Assembly: GCF_020520425.1 (NCBI RefSeq)
Contig: NC_079492.1
Location: forward strand, 141,984,361-142,048,360
Length of the DNA: 64,000 nucleotides
Direction: 5' to 3'
Origin: Spinacia oleracea
Taxonomy: Eukaryota > Streptophyta > Magnoliopsida > Caryophyllales > Amaranthaceae
Positions 44,165 to 54,833 of this stretch are shown here, in pieces. Position 1 is the first letter of the stretch. Every line of letters begins with the position of its first letter. The notes under the pieces are model-generated. The model had not been told where the DNA came from and did not search any database. It saw nothing but the letters and a program-made list of their open reading frames with translations. The translations under genes were made by a program, and so were the position numbers.

Positions 44165-45060
44165 AGGGATTGAGTAGCCTCAAACCAGCAGTAACCTAGC
44201 TTGCCTTATTAGTTGATTTTAAAAAAATACTTTTGCGATTTTTATATAAAAAAAAAACTAATTTGTGAACTATTTATGCATTTGATACTTTGACTAGCAA
44301 CTATTTCAATCATATACGCATAGAGATGATGTGAATCATGTTAGTGAAAGCACATGCAATTCAAATGCATAGTTGATGGCTCGAGTAATCCAATTCGATT
44401 GTAATAGTCACTTCATATATGTTTATGAGGCAACCATATTATTAAAAGTTATGGTGTTTATGAAGCAATAATGTTATATCAATCCATTGATATTGGACTA
44501 CAATTGTGACTTAAGAGAAAGGTGCTCAAAAGTGAAAAGTATATAAACATATAATAATATATTGGAATTAGACGACTTTATTAAAAACTTGCATTATGTT
44601 ACTTTCATTTTTATCTTTACATTCACATAACATTGGCTTTATAAGTCATCGTGATTTAGAAGATAAAAACCTACAAACTATGACATTTTAGAACATGCAT
44701 CAATTGAAATGCAATCCCTTCAAAGGAATACTTGAGATCGCCTATTCAAGCATCTTAGCGAACATAATTACATTTTCAACGCGGTGTCTTATTAGTATAT
44801 AAATTTAAAAGAAAAGTTAATTTAAAAAGCAACTCGTTTGATACTTCACTAATATTTTAATAGTTCACATATATTTTTAATTCGTTTGATCTATTACATA
44901 ATTCCAAAAGCACGGTGTCTTTAGAATATTTACACATAAAAGAGGAGAATGGACTTTGAATCATTAAAACGATTAAGAAACAAAAGAGATCGATATCTTA
45001 TAAAATAGAAATTTAGTAAAGTGATAGTTATTCTAAAATAAAAGCATCCTTTAATAGATA

Positions 45061-45700
45061 CTCCCTCCGTCCCAAAATTATAGTCCTATTTGACTAAAAA
45101 CACGGATTTTAAGAAAAGTGAAATTAAGTGTGTGAGAAACTGAAATATAGTACATTGATGATGAAAAATTAGAATATAGTACATGTAAAAAAGAATAAAG
45201 TACATGGGGGAAGAGAAAATAGTACTCCCTCCGTCTTTTTTTGTTCTTTACTTTTTCCTTTTTGGCTATTTCAAAATGTTCTTTATATTTTCTTTTATAT
45301 TATCACATAAATGACTTAGTATTCTATCAAAATTTGTGTCAAATTATTATTTTAACCAATTAAATTCATTGGGTCATTTAATTTCTCACACTTTTTCATT
45401 GGGACATTAAAATTTTCTCATTTCCCAATATCAGAACTTTGATAAAAGTGAAAACATTATAAATAAACGTAATTTATCTTGTTTAAATAAAAAAATTGAG
45501 GAATCTCGATGCAAATTAAATAATCGTTAAAACGCGTGAAAATACCAAACGTAAAGAACAAAAAGGGACGGATCGGAGGGAGTACATGTTAAAAGGAATA
45601 AAGTACATTTTCTTTTTGTTTTGTGGTCCCAAATGAGGATAATATGGGAAATTTTTCGTGTTCAGATAAGGAAATAGAACTATAATTATGAGACGTCCGA
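45061..45700. mobile_element. Stowaway MITE containing another Stowaway
   Basis: Starts CTCCCTCCGTCCCAAAATTA. The opposite end is degenerate (ATAGAACTATAATTATGAGACG). The element at 45225-45582 lies inside it. Family related to 52782-53106. Confidence 0.8.
45225..45582. mobile_element. Nested Stowaway MITE, 358 bp
   Basis: Starts CTCCCTCCGTCTTTTTTTG and ends GGGACGGATCGGAGGGAG, TA flanks. Same family as 14394-14740. Confidence 0.9.
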
Positions 45701-46470
45701 TTTAGAAAACAGGACTATATAAGGTAATTAATTCAAAGGTGGTGTATTTTTAAGGTATTAAATACCAAATAATCGTATATTTTTTTAATTACATAAAACA
45801 TATTACTCCGTAATAGATTGTAATTTCTATTCATACTAAAATATAGCGTTAGATAGTAAAAATAATTTGATGAGTCAGACCTTATGTAGCATCCTTATGG
45901 TACCAACAAAATAGTAGCACGTAGAACATTGTGATGCATTTGCAATTGTCGCAATTTGCGATCTTTATCATCACCTTATTAAAGATTGTGATTTATTGCA
46001 AGATTTACATCTATACTTAAATTCGATTACTGAAAACTCAATTACGGTGTAATTTTAGAACTCATGCATAGAGTAATAAATTCACGATAAAAAATAAAAA
46101 TTAAAGAAAGAAAGAAGGAACAAGTAGTACATAACATGGCAGGAAATCCACGAGAAAAGCTTAGAAAGTGGAGTAAGTAATTAGACAATTAGTGTTCTTT
46201 GAATGTTATACTCAGCAATAGTAGTAAGGTAGTACACACAGATTAAATTAAAGGGGGTGTAAAGTTTTATCCCCACCAACTTAAAAGTAAAGTTAGGATG
46301 TTACGTTCAAATTATCCATCGTACGTCCATGATCTATCCCCCCTTTCATTTCAGTTCTTTCATTCTTTATTATTTTGGCCCATGCATGTACTTGTTGCCG
46401 TAAGCTTGAAATAGCTTGAGATTCAAGCCAAGTATATTTAGGAGAATCTAAATATACATATCTAAAGTTT

Positions 46471-46707
46471 AGGAGTTATCTAATACGAAGTATGATTAGT
46501 TTTCCCGTTTTATTTAGGAGTTATCTAATACGAAGTATGATTAGTTTTCCCGTTTTATTTAGGAGTTATCTAATAGACTTATATATAAGGAGATACCAAG
46601 TTGTGAGTTTAAAGTTTTGAGTGATTTTTCTTAAAGATAATAAGAGAGGTATTCTTATTAAACGTGTGTGTTCTTAATCTCGATATTTTATATTTGGTAT
46701 CAGAGCC
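46471..46707 (+). mobile_element. Copia 5' LTR remnant, with U3 duplication and PBS
   Basis: A 45-bp unit (AGGAGTTATCTAATACGAAG then TATGATTAGTTTTCCCGTTT and TATTT) is repeated at 46471-46515 and 46516-46560 and partly at 46561-46575. A TATATATAAGG box follows at 46581. The primer-binding site TGGTATCAGAGCC lies at 46695-46707. The left LTR boundary was not fixed. Confidence 0.7.
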
Positions 46708-46786
46708 AAAGAAGAAGTCCGATCGTGAGGAATTGAGAATTGAAGAAGAAGAAATCGACCACAGTAAAACCCTAGGAGAAACGACC

Positions 46787-46993
46787 ATGGACGATAAGGA
46801 AGAAAACGATGTGGGAATCAAAGCCAAAGAAGTCAGACCTTCATCCATTAAGTGTACAATGCTCAATAACACAAACTATACAGTTTGGTCTATCCGTATG
46901 AAGGTGGCACTCAAGGTCCACAAAGTATGGGAAACCATTGACCCGGGAACAAAGGATGATGGTATGTTTTTTTATTTCGAAGTTTCATATTAG
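46787..46993 (+). pseudogene. Ty1/copia gag N-terminal fragment
   Basis: The frame MDDKEEND... contains [20 protein letters not shown], then [10 protein letters not shown]. This is the DUF4219-type start of copia gag (capsid region). It lies 80 nt after a primer-binding site. Homology stops after DPGTKDD at a GTATGT, and no pol follows within 2 kb, so the element is truncated. Confidence 0.8.
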
Positions 46994-47333
46994 GTGCATC
47001 ATTTTCTTTTATGGTATGTTTTCACATGTTTTTTGTGCGTTATACACCAAACAACCATTTAACCCTTATATACCTGAGTTTTTTTTATATTATTATTATT
47101 ATTTAAATAGTTACACCATTTGTTAGATTCATCTTGATATATATCTTAAAAACATTAACCTTTTATAATTTTTTTGAAAAAAAATATATATATATAATTA
47201 GAATAAAGCTAAAATTTTGTATTGGCAAACATAAACATCAAACAATGCAATAATGCATTATAAAAAAAAACAAAGCAAGTATTTTTATTTACTATTCTTA
47301 CCTAAAATTCTCTGTCTGTTTTGTTTTAATCAC

Positions 47334-47543
47334 GAGTCCGGATCCTCTAGAGTTTTAATAAAACTCTATAAGGTAGAGTTGTATCTAAACCATACATTCT
47401 AAAATCAATGGCTCATATTGATGAGAAAAAATAGGGGGGATTTAGGAAAGATAATAGATGAACCATTGATTTTTCATTCAATGGTTGAGATGTTCAAACT
47501 CTACCTTGTAGATTTATTTTAGAACTCTAGAGGATCCAAAACC
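47334..47543. mobile_element. MULE-type MITE, 210 bp
   Basis: The inverted ends share GGATCCTCTAGAGTT and are flanked by an exact 9-bp duplication, TTTAATCAC (47325-47333 and 47544-47552). A one-ended relative is near 18645-18700 (TCCTCTAGATTTTTAATAAA). Confidence 0.85.
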
Positions 47544-49486
47544 TTTAATCACATGACATTTTTATTGGCAAATTTATCAAGAGGAAAAATTATTTTTTTA
47601 CCACCTACTCCGTACAAAATAAATAAGTTTTTATTGCCTAAAAAAATTAAAATTTGTTTATACCACCTTAAAGATGGAAAAATAGATGAAAACTTGTTTT
47701 AATTAACTACCTTATAAGTACGTAGTAAGATACTGACCCTGTTTGGCAAATAGAGGTTAGGTGTTAGCTGTAGCGGATTGTATTAGCAGTTTTGACTAAC
47801 TGTTGGTATTAGCTTGTTTTACTAGCTGATTATATTAACTGGTTATGTAAAAGTGTTTGGTAAATAGCTGATATATAATAGCTGTTTGATTGTGTAAAAT
47901 TACCAATAAGGACATTAACTTATTTAATTATAGAGAATTAGTAATTGCTAAATACATGGATATGTATGGTTAGATTTTTATCGGAATAAATGTACTAACA
48001 TGAAAATAATTAAACAACATTTATATAAAATTGAAAATTTGTTAATCCCCCTAACAACTTTTACGATAATAAATCATTAAATGTATTATTTGAAAAATAG
48101 GAATAACTAAGAGAAAAAAAAAGGGTTTGCACACTCTTCTAAGAAACTGAATTTTTTTTCATTATTATATTATACATCATCTATTTAAGAAATAAATGTC
48201 TAGTTAAATAATATAAAAATAAAAGGTAAACAAAGTAATAAATTTAAGTATTAAAGTGAATAAAGAAAAGGTAAGCACAGTGTTATAATTTTGTGCATAT
48301 TTTTTTTCTTCTAAAGTTACTTATTTAATTTCTCTAAAGTCGCACTAAAAATATTTTGTCTAATATATCTGAACTTATTTGAATTTATCTTCACATTAAT
48401 TTTTTGGCTGTAATAAGTCAAAATAGGTTGAGCATTATAAATCATTCATGATTCATCTAACAAGGTTGTTAAACTCAAATAAGATAAGTTTAACAAATAT
48501 AAGGACTTATTAAGCGGTAATAGAAGGTTCATTGGACGATCAAGATGTTTAAAAGTTCGAGTCGATCTAAAATATTTTTGACATTTTGTATTGTTCTATC
48601 ATTGTTTAACTTCATCGATCTTGTATGTTGTTGCAAGGGTTGTTACCTTCAATGTAATTATTTGATTAAGGTATTGCGAATCTGTTAATCCAATGATAAA
48701 TGTATGTGCATGATTGATATGGGTGTAATTTTTGCAACTTGAGGACTAAACTGTCTTTTTATCTTACCTAATACAATCCTCTAATTGAAAAAGCTCATTG
48801 GAGCAACTTTTTTGAAATTAGAGGATTCATCTCAATCCTCTTACTTCCAAACACCTAGATTAGAGGATTGAATTGGTCAAACCTCTAAATTGGCCAAATC
48901 CTCTAATTTTTTGCCAATCCTCTAACAATCAAACACCACCACTAACTTTGGCTGGATTATGAACGTAAAATCAAAATGACAGGGTTGACTTTATTATATA
49001 TTTCCACTTTTCATTTCAAAATGATATTTACACTTTCCGTTTCAAAATGATAATTACACTTACCGTTTTAATCCGTTTCAGAATGTCTTTTACACTTTTC
49101 TTTATTCTGGACATGAGAATTTTACTATCTTATCCTCTTACCCCACAACATTTACATATTACAACTTTTCACTCACTTTCTCTTACTTTATTATCTTTTT
49201 TCCTCTTACGCCCACTCAATTTTTTACCCATTTACCATACTTTATCCATATTTGATTATATTCACCAACTTTTTACACATTTTTTTTTTGTCTTAATATT
49301 TGTGCAAATAGTAATGGTGAAAATCATTTTAAAGGTACAACATTCTTTTATAAGGTAGTTTATAACAAAAAAGCATGATTTTATAAACAAATTTGTACGA
49401 ATAAGTCACGTGTTCTTATCCTCAGTCCTGACCATTTATAGTATGTATTCCTCGTAACTAATTCGCTCCCACATAAATAAATAATA
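47544..49486. other. Intergenic, decayed MITE material
   Basis: A CCCTGTTTGGCAAATAGAGG end at about 47739 and a similar inverted CCTCTAACAATCAAACACC at about 48919 may bound one old element. 48990-49356 resembles the Stowaway family of 1254-1514 without clean ends. Confidence 0.4.
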
Positions 49487-49790
49487 CTCCCTCCGTCCCG
49501 GAATACTTGAAACCGTTTGACCGACACGGAGTTTAATTCATTATAATTGACTTCTTATTTAATTGAAAGGTAGTTAGTAGTGGGGTATTTTTTTTAATAT
49601 AGATAGTGGGATGTGGTGGGGGTCATGAATTTTTTAATGTTTATTTGGGGTAGTAGGGTTGTTGGTGGGCCATCAGGTAACGTGAGAAATTAATAAAATA
49701 TTATGTAAAGTTTCCATTTTTAGAAGCGTTTCAAGTAATCCGGGACGGCCTGATAAGGAAAACGTTTCAAGTATTCCGGGACGTAGAGAG
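49487..49790. mobile_element. Stowaway MITE, 304 bp
   Basis: Starts CTCCCTCCGTCCCGGAATAC and ends TATTCCGGGACGTAGAGAG, TA flanks. It lies immediately upstream of the E2 relic. Related single ends: 20463-20521. Confidence 0.9.
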
Positions 49791-49885
49791 TACTTCGTAC
49801 GTACTACTACGTAAGTAATACTCTGGCAGAGGGATAATGTTATGTAGTTGGTATTTGATAGTTTCCATTAATTTGTTGATGTTAG

Positions 49886-50340
49886 GAAAGAAGGAATCAG
49901 AAGAGGAGTACTTTGAAACATGGGAGTATGATATGAAAATGCCGTTGCCCAATTACAAGTTCAATTTATTTGAGATAGTGAATGATTACTCTGAAAATAA
50001 ATTCAAAAACAGTAAGGCGAAATACAAAGGTACTGATCGTGATGACAACCAGGCTTTGCACAAGGAACATGTATTCCTCCTACAAAACCTTCCAGACACC
50101 ATCTACTTACGGACATACTCGAAACGGCTTGACTTGTATCAGGCAATGATCAAAGGTTTACCTGGTACTCCCTATGAAGATGGATTATTCGTGTTCGACT
50201 TCAAACTACCATTTGATTACCCAAAAAAACCACCAAAAGCGGTTCAAAATTCTAATCATGGGTACCTATTACGTCCATTATTGGACAAACGAGGGAGGTT
50301 ACGTACTGAACTAATGCCACCCCTCTCTATAACTATTGAT
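49886..50340 (+). pseudogene. Ubiquitin-conjugating enzyme (UBC23/24/PHO2-type) N-terminal fragment
   Basis: The open sequence resembles the UBC domain of the large plant E2 enzymes UBC23/24. It has an FDxVxDYS-like block (FEIVNDYS), then LPDTIYLRTY, KRLDLYQAMIKGLPGTPYEDGLFVFDF and FPFDYPKKPP-type segments, which correspond to the E2 core up to the region before the active site. A likely splice acceptor (TTAG) lies just before 49886. The catalytic Cys segment (GKVCLSLL in the family) is not present: the frame runs through RGRLRTELM into an (AAT)n tract and then into a MITE. The function is lost in this copy unless splicing removes the insert. Family assignment rests on remembered motif order. 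Confidence 0.75.
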
Positions 50341-50346
50341 AATAAC

Positions 50347-50380
<34 letters not shown>
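50341..50380. repeat. (AAT)n microsatellite
   Basis: AAT repeat at the point where the E2 relic is cut by the MITE. It reads as a poly-Asn artefact. Confidence 0.95.
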
Positions 50381-50382
<2 letters not shown>

Positions 50383-50688
50383 CCCTCTGTCCCGGAATAC
50401 TTGACCTGTTTTCCTTATCGGGCCGTCCCTTAATACTTGACTTGTTTCTAAAAATGGAAATATTCTAACAATATTATATTATTTCTCACTCCACCTCCAT
50501 TAACTCACCTACCCCCTACTCCATACAAAAAATAATTAAAAATTCAACCCCTACTCTCCCCCAACCCCACCTCTTAACCCACCTCCCACTAACTACATTA
50601 AAATAATACCCCACTATCAACTATGGAGTATTACCTATTAAATTAAATAAGTCAATTCAAGTCCCTTAAACTCTGTGCCGGTCAATCG
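50381..50688. mobile_element. Truncated Stowaway MITE within the E2 relic
   Basis: Starts CTCCCTCTGTCCCGGAATAC after TA. Its far end stops at TGCCGGTCAA without the expected terminal repeat, and the solo LTR follows directly. Confidence 0.85.
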
Positions 50689-50692
50689 CTTT

Positions 50693-51521
50693 TGCTTCAG
50701 CTATTGCTGTATATTCAAAAACGTTGTTATGAAAGACCAATTTCAATGTCATAACAATAAGCAAGTTAGCAGTATGTCACGTGCTGACTATTTTCAAGCC
50801 TTATGCACGCTGCCTACTAGCGTCACAGTCCCGTCGGATCACTAGTCAAGGCACTTCACCCCTTTAGCTATGCTAAGTGTGCTACGAAAATGGCTAAGTA
50901 AGGAAACTTTGTAAGCAAGAGAGTTTGGAAAGGTTTTTCTATTGCTTGAGAATCACTTGTGTTGGCTGATTTGCACAAATGAATGGGGAAGCCTATTTAT
51001 AGGCACCCAAGTCCCTAGCCTAGAACATTCTACACTCTAGAATATTCTACACTACTCCTACAAAGAATGGCCTTCAATTCTCTAGAATGTTCCCACCTCC
51101 AAGGGAACCCTCTATACAAGGAGGTCTCTAGAATTATCTCCTCTAATCTGTACAGCAAGGTTCTAGACCTTTCCCATCTAGAACCATCATCATCCAAGCA
51201 AGCTACACACTTCCGGACCCATCTAGAAGTTTCCGGTGCACTCTCGTGCATAGCTGCTGCAAACCGGGCCCATCTGGGCCTCAAACCCAAATTCTGGCCC
51301 GACCATTGTCTTCATTGGGCCAAAATACGTGGGACCCCCAAGTTTCGTCCCATTTGGATATCGTTTGGTCCCCCAAACGACCCACTATCCGATGGACCAC
51401 CACGTTGTCCGATGGTGTCCAACGACCTTGCCGCCACCCTTGGCGGTGCACCGCGTTGTCTTGCGATGCTTGTTGCCTTGCATGCCGCCACATGCGATGG
51501 TGTGGGAGGCCATCCGTGACA
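50693..51521 (-). mobile_element. Solo LTR-like insertion within the E2 relic
   Basis: On the minus strand it starts TGTCACGGATGGCC, has a TATA box (GCCTATAAATAGGC, 50991-51004), and ends in CA. It is GC-richer than its surroundings. Several overlapping open frames are non-coding shadows. No matching 5-bp flanks (GCTTT/AGTAG), so deletion around the insertion is likely. Confidence 0.65.
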
Positions 51522-51560
51522 AGTAGCTATAAAGTGGGAAAAATGAGAACTGGCCTGCAT

Positions 51561-51899
51561 ATAAATAGTGAGTACAATCTAAGAGTTTTCCTGTATACTT
51601 ACAAATCCATGGTAAGAATTCTACAGAACTCACCATCTAACTTTCAGAAACTGGTGCGTCATCATTTCAGATTAAGGGCAAGGGAGATATGCATTGCTTT
51701 TTGGTTTCGTATTGATATTGAATTCATAACCCGATTTCCAAAAGATTTCACAAGGAACAGATTCAACAAGCTGCAACAAGATCTTCCCAGGGCTCTAGCT
51801 ATGAATGAATTCAATTATTTTCATTCAGCTTTTAGATGGGAAACTCGTTGTCCATTCGAGATTCAACAGATCGGCTTTTGTCACATATTGCCAAGCTGA
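51561..51899 (+). pseudogene. Ubiquitin-conjugating enzyme fragment, C-terminal part of the same relic
   Basis: This frame resumes E2-like sequence after the inserted elements: YNLRVFLYTYKSMVRILQNSP, then NFQKLVRHHFRLRAREICIA. It parallels the family's YNE-FxLSCKTMMYxLRRPPxHFEDFVxxHFRxRAxxILxAC. It ends at TGA at 51897-51899. About 50-60 residues of the E2 core expected between the two fragments, including the active-site Cys, are absent. The tail after residue FWFRIDIEF is not recognisable. Together with 49886-50340 this forms one broken gene. Confidence 0.65.
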
Positions 51900-52001
51900 A
51901 TTTCTGAAACCTGCTACCGTTTATCCGAGTTCATTTTTGGAACACCTTTATAAAATACATAGTACTCCGTAGAACATAATTAAAAGAACAAAAAAGTACT
52001 A

Positions 52002-52360
52002 CTCCTTCCGTTTTTTTGTTACGTTTGGACTTTTACACGTTTATATAATAAAGATTCTTTTTCTTTTTTATTAAAAAAATAAACCCAAGTAACTCAATCC
52101 ACTAATAAATACAACAACCAATAAGATTGTTTATTTATCAAAATGAACTAATAATGGAAAAGCCCAAAGATTGTTAACTTAACATACTTGGGAAATTGTA
52201 AAGAAATTTAATGAGTTGAAAAAATGGACCAATTAAAATCAAAAGTTGGCACAAAAAATGATTGTATAATAAGTTTATAAAATGAAAGATTCTCCCATGT
52301 AACAAACATTGTGAAACACCCTAAAAAAAATACGTAACAAACAAAAAGAAACGGATGGAG
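52002..52360. mobile_element. Stowaway MITE, 359 bp
   Basis: Starts CTCCTTCCGTTTTTTTGTTA and ends AAAAGAAACGGATGGAG, TA flanks. Confidence 0.88.
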
Positions 52361-52781
52361 TATTATACATCAATGTGAAACATGGTATTCATCGACAATT
52401 ATCATGATTTTAATTATAGATAGCTACGACTCTTTTACTAACGACTTAACTTTATTATTTCGTATAGAAAAAAAGCACGCATCTAAATTTTATTTTATTT
52501 TTACTTTTTTGATATTTGCTAAATTTGTACTAATAAAACATACTTCTACTGTTCTTTTTTAAATGACACAATTCTTTAGGCACGTTTGCCAATGCACGAT
52601 TTCAAACATTAATATCTTCAATTATAGATAAGAAAAAATTATAAAAACTTGATATTTAAAAAATATTTACTGAGACGAATCCAATAAAACCCCACACGAC
52701 TATGTTTTTTCTTAAGTATAAACCACAAAATGAAGTCAAATGAGGTTGTGTGAATAGTGTCCAAAATTCAATTATGTCATA

Positions 52782-53106
52782 CTCCCTCCGTCCCATAATA
52801 TAGTGCCCGTTTGACCAAAATCACGGTTATTAAGGTAAAGGATAACATTGATAATAAAAACAATAATTATTTATACTTTCAAGATAAAGTACATGTTAGT
52901 TGGCTTTTATGGAGAGAGAAATTAGAGATTAAAGGTGTGTACATAATAAATAGACTTAAAAAAGAGAAAAATCAAGCACATGGGTTGAATAAAAGTCAAA
53001 AAATACAATTTTCAAAGTAAAAATTAATGGTTTAAAATAGAAATAGGCACATCATTTAGGGACAACATTGTAGGAAAACAGGCACTATATTATGAGACGG
53101 AGGGAG
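52782..53106. mobile_element. Stowaway MITE, 325 bp
   Basis: Starts CTCCCTCCGTCCCATAATAT and ends CTATATTATGAGACGGAG plus GGAG, TA flanks. Confidence 0.93.
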
Positions 53107-53730
53107 TACAAATAAGAACGGAGAAAATAGTTCCCAAATAATAATGTAAACCAACACTAGGGTCTTTAGAGACGATAACAACACTTACCATAAAATCCAT
53201 ATTCCTTTTCCATATAATTTTTTTATTAACCTTCCTTACACCAATGAGGTGTTTTAAATTTTACGGATTTTTCATGAAATACTCCTCAATTTTCACGAAA
53301 TTCACCAAATGCCTCTCAACTTTCAGAAATTCACCAAATGCCCCTCACCTTTAATATAATACCCAAACTACCCTTACTAATGACACGCCGTTAGTCCGCC
53401 GTTAGCCTACTTTTCTAATTCACCAAATGCCCCTACAATGTAACTTATTTCACCAAATACCCCTATTTTAAAATATAATTCACCAAATGCCCAAATGTAA
53501 AAATTACATTTTTAAAGCCCAACGGCTAGTTTTTGGGCATGTGTATGTCGGCCGAAAAGAAGGAACAGTCCTTGTCGGCTGGTGTTATGGGGGAGGAAAT
53601 TGATGAAGCAGGTTCTCCGTGCTAATTTATTGGTGGCGTTTCTGTGATTTCTCCGGCTAACAATTGTCCATTGGTTGGGGTTGGGGTTTGGTTGGGGTTG
53701 GGTTCTCTCTCTCCATTTTTTTAAAGACAA

Positions 53731-54348
53731 GTGAGAGTCTTTTTATTATTAGATGCGAATACAACATTAGTTTACACCATAACTGAGCTTAATCATAGTT
53801 TGGGGAAGTTGATGTCAAAAATCCGTAGCTCTAGCGACAACCACATGTCCATAATAGGACTAGACATCGAAAGACACTACTGTCAAGATGACACCAAACA
53901 CCAACTTGCTGAAAAAGTTGCCATAGTGAAGCTGTTTTTCTTCGACAATTGCTTGATTATCCAGTTGTTGCGGATTAATAAACCTATTTGTTCACTGGCT
54001 TAGTTCTTCCAAAGACAAGAGCTTACCTTTGTTGCTGTTAAAATGAACAACTGTCTTAAAGCGTTGAACAGAGATTATGGGATTCAATGCAGGAATGCTT
54101 TTGATTTGCGTGAATTGGTTGTAACTGTTAAACAGGATAAAAAACAGACCAATGAAAAGTTCAAAATATTTGGATTGCAATATTTGACGAATCTATTTAC
54201 ACCGGGTAAAGAATTGCTTTTGTACGTGCTTAAAGGTCCTGCAGCACCTCTAGGAAGTTGGGGTGCTACTATGTTGTCTTTACAACAAATTGAAGCAGCT
54301 ACTCGTGATGCTTACTTGTGTTGCCTTGTTGCGTATTTCTCTTGTTAA
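53731..54348 (+). pseudogene. Werner-type 3'-5' exonuclease (DEDDy) copy inside Pack-MULE
   Basis: One frame spans 206 codons with a single internal stop (TAG, codon 91, at 54001). Before the stop it has motif I GLDIE (D45, E47) and a CLIIQLL strand. After it come LTFVAVK, a DYGI segment, RNAFDLRELV, and a final IEAATRDAYLC block. This order matches the RNase D-fold exonuclease domain of plant WRN-like proteins, which trims DNA 3' ends. By comparison with the family from memory, the motif II Asp is Cys108 and the motif III Tyr is Ala189, so catalysis is probably lost even if the stop were read through. The copy lies between MULE TIRs, so it is a captured fragment. The proposed start at 53731 is only the first in-frame Met. 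Confidence 0.8.
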
Positions 54349-54519
54349 TTACTCCATATTTGGGAACTAAACTGCTTCCTCATGAAATTGTAATCAATCT
54401 AGCATTTCTGCTGCTAATATTTTCAGATGTGTCAGAAATAAAGTGTACTAAAAATATCAGCAACAAATTAAGCATATTCAACACACAAAAAAACATCATT
54501 TATCAAACTAGATTAAGCA

Positions 54520-54598
54520 TATTCACCATTCAAAAACATCATAATGATCATATTCACCATTCAAAAACATCATAATGATCATATTCACCATTCAAAAA
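54520..54598. repeat. 31-bp tandem repeat inside Pack-MULE
   Basis: ATATTCACCATTCAAAAA followed by CATCATAATGATC recurs about 2.6 times, with copies starting near 54520, 54550 and 54581. Confidence 0.85.
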
Positions 54599-54659
54599 TA
54601 ACTTCATATAGTGACAGATATACTGAAACAATATGTAGTATTGATAAAAAACATCATAT

Positions 54660-54833
54660 TTAAGCATATTCGCCATTGTTGCTTGGATCACACTTGTAGT
54701 ATACCCTTTGTGGAATGAGTGTTGTATCGGAGCTACGAATGACAAATTTCCTCCCACGATAACAGATTTTATTTGGGACTCTAACATATGTGGACTCATT
54801 ATGTGTGGATGATGATTTTGAATGATAATTCAT
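54660..54833 (-). pseudogene. GRF-type zinc-finger fragment inside Pack-MULE
   Basis: The minus-strand frame starts MNYHSKSSSTHNES and continues YVRVPNKICYRGRKFVIR, SSDT, PQRVYYKC and NNGEY before TAA. This matches short plant GRF zinc-finger proteins: the CxCG-x(n)-TSxTxxNPxRxFYKCP pattern. The first CxC pair is degenerate (Arg where the second Cys is expected), and the downstream FxW part is cut by the stop. GRF fingers bind single-stranded nucleic acid in other proteins. The fragment is convergent with the exonuclease copy. Assignment is moderate because the finger is incomplete. Confidence 0.55.

Larger units (their letters stand above)
43267..45060. other. Kinesin promoter side and intergenic repeats
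   Basis: 43267-43540 is the kinesin leader/promoter region on the minus strand (CT-rich, CTCTCTCCTCC). Further right lie the dispersed repeat and the poly-G tract. Nothing else recognised. Confidence 0.5.

Noticed and set aside
51030..51636. Several overlapping open frames of 60-217 codons
   Set aside because: They lie in the GC-rich solo LTR; only the last ~110 codons of the 51246-51899 frame have E2 similarity.
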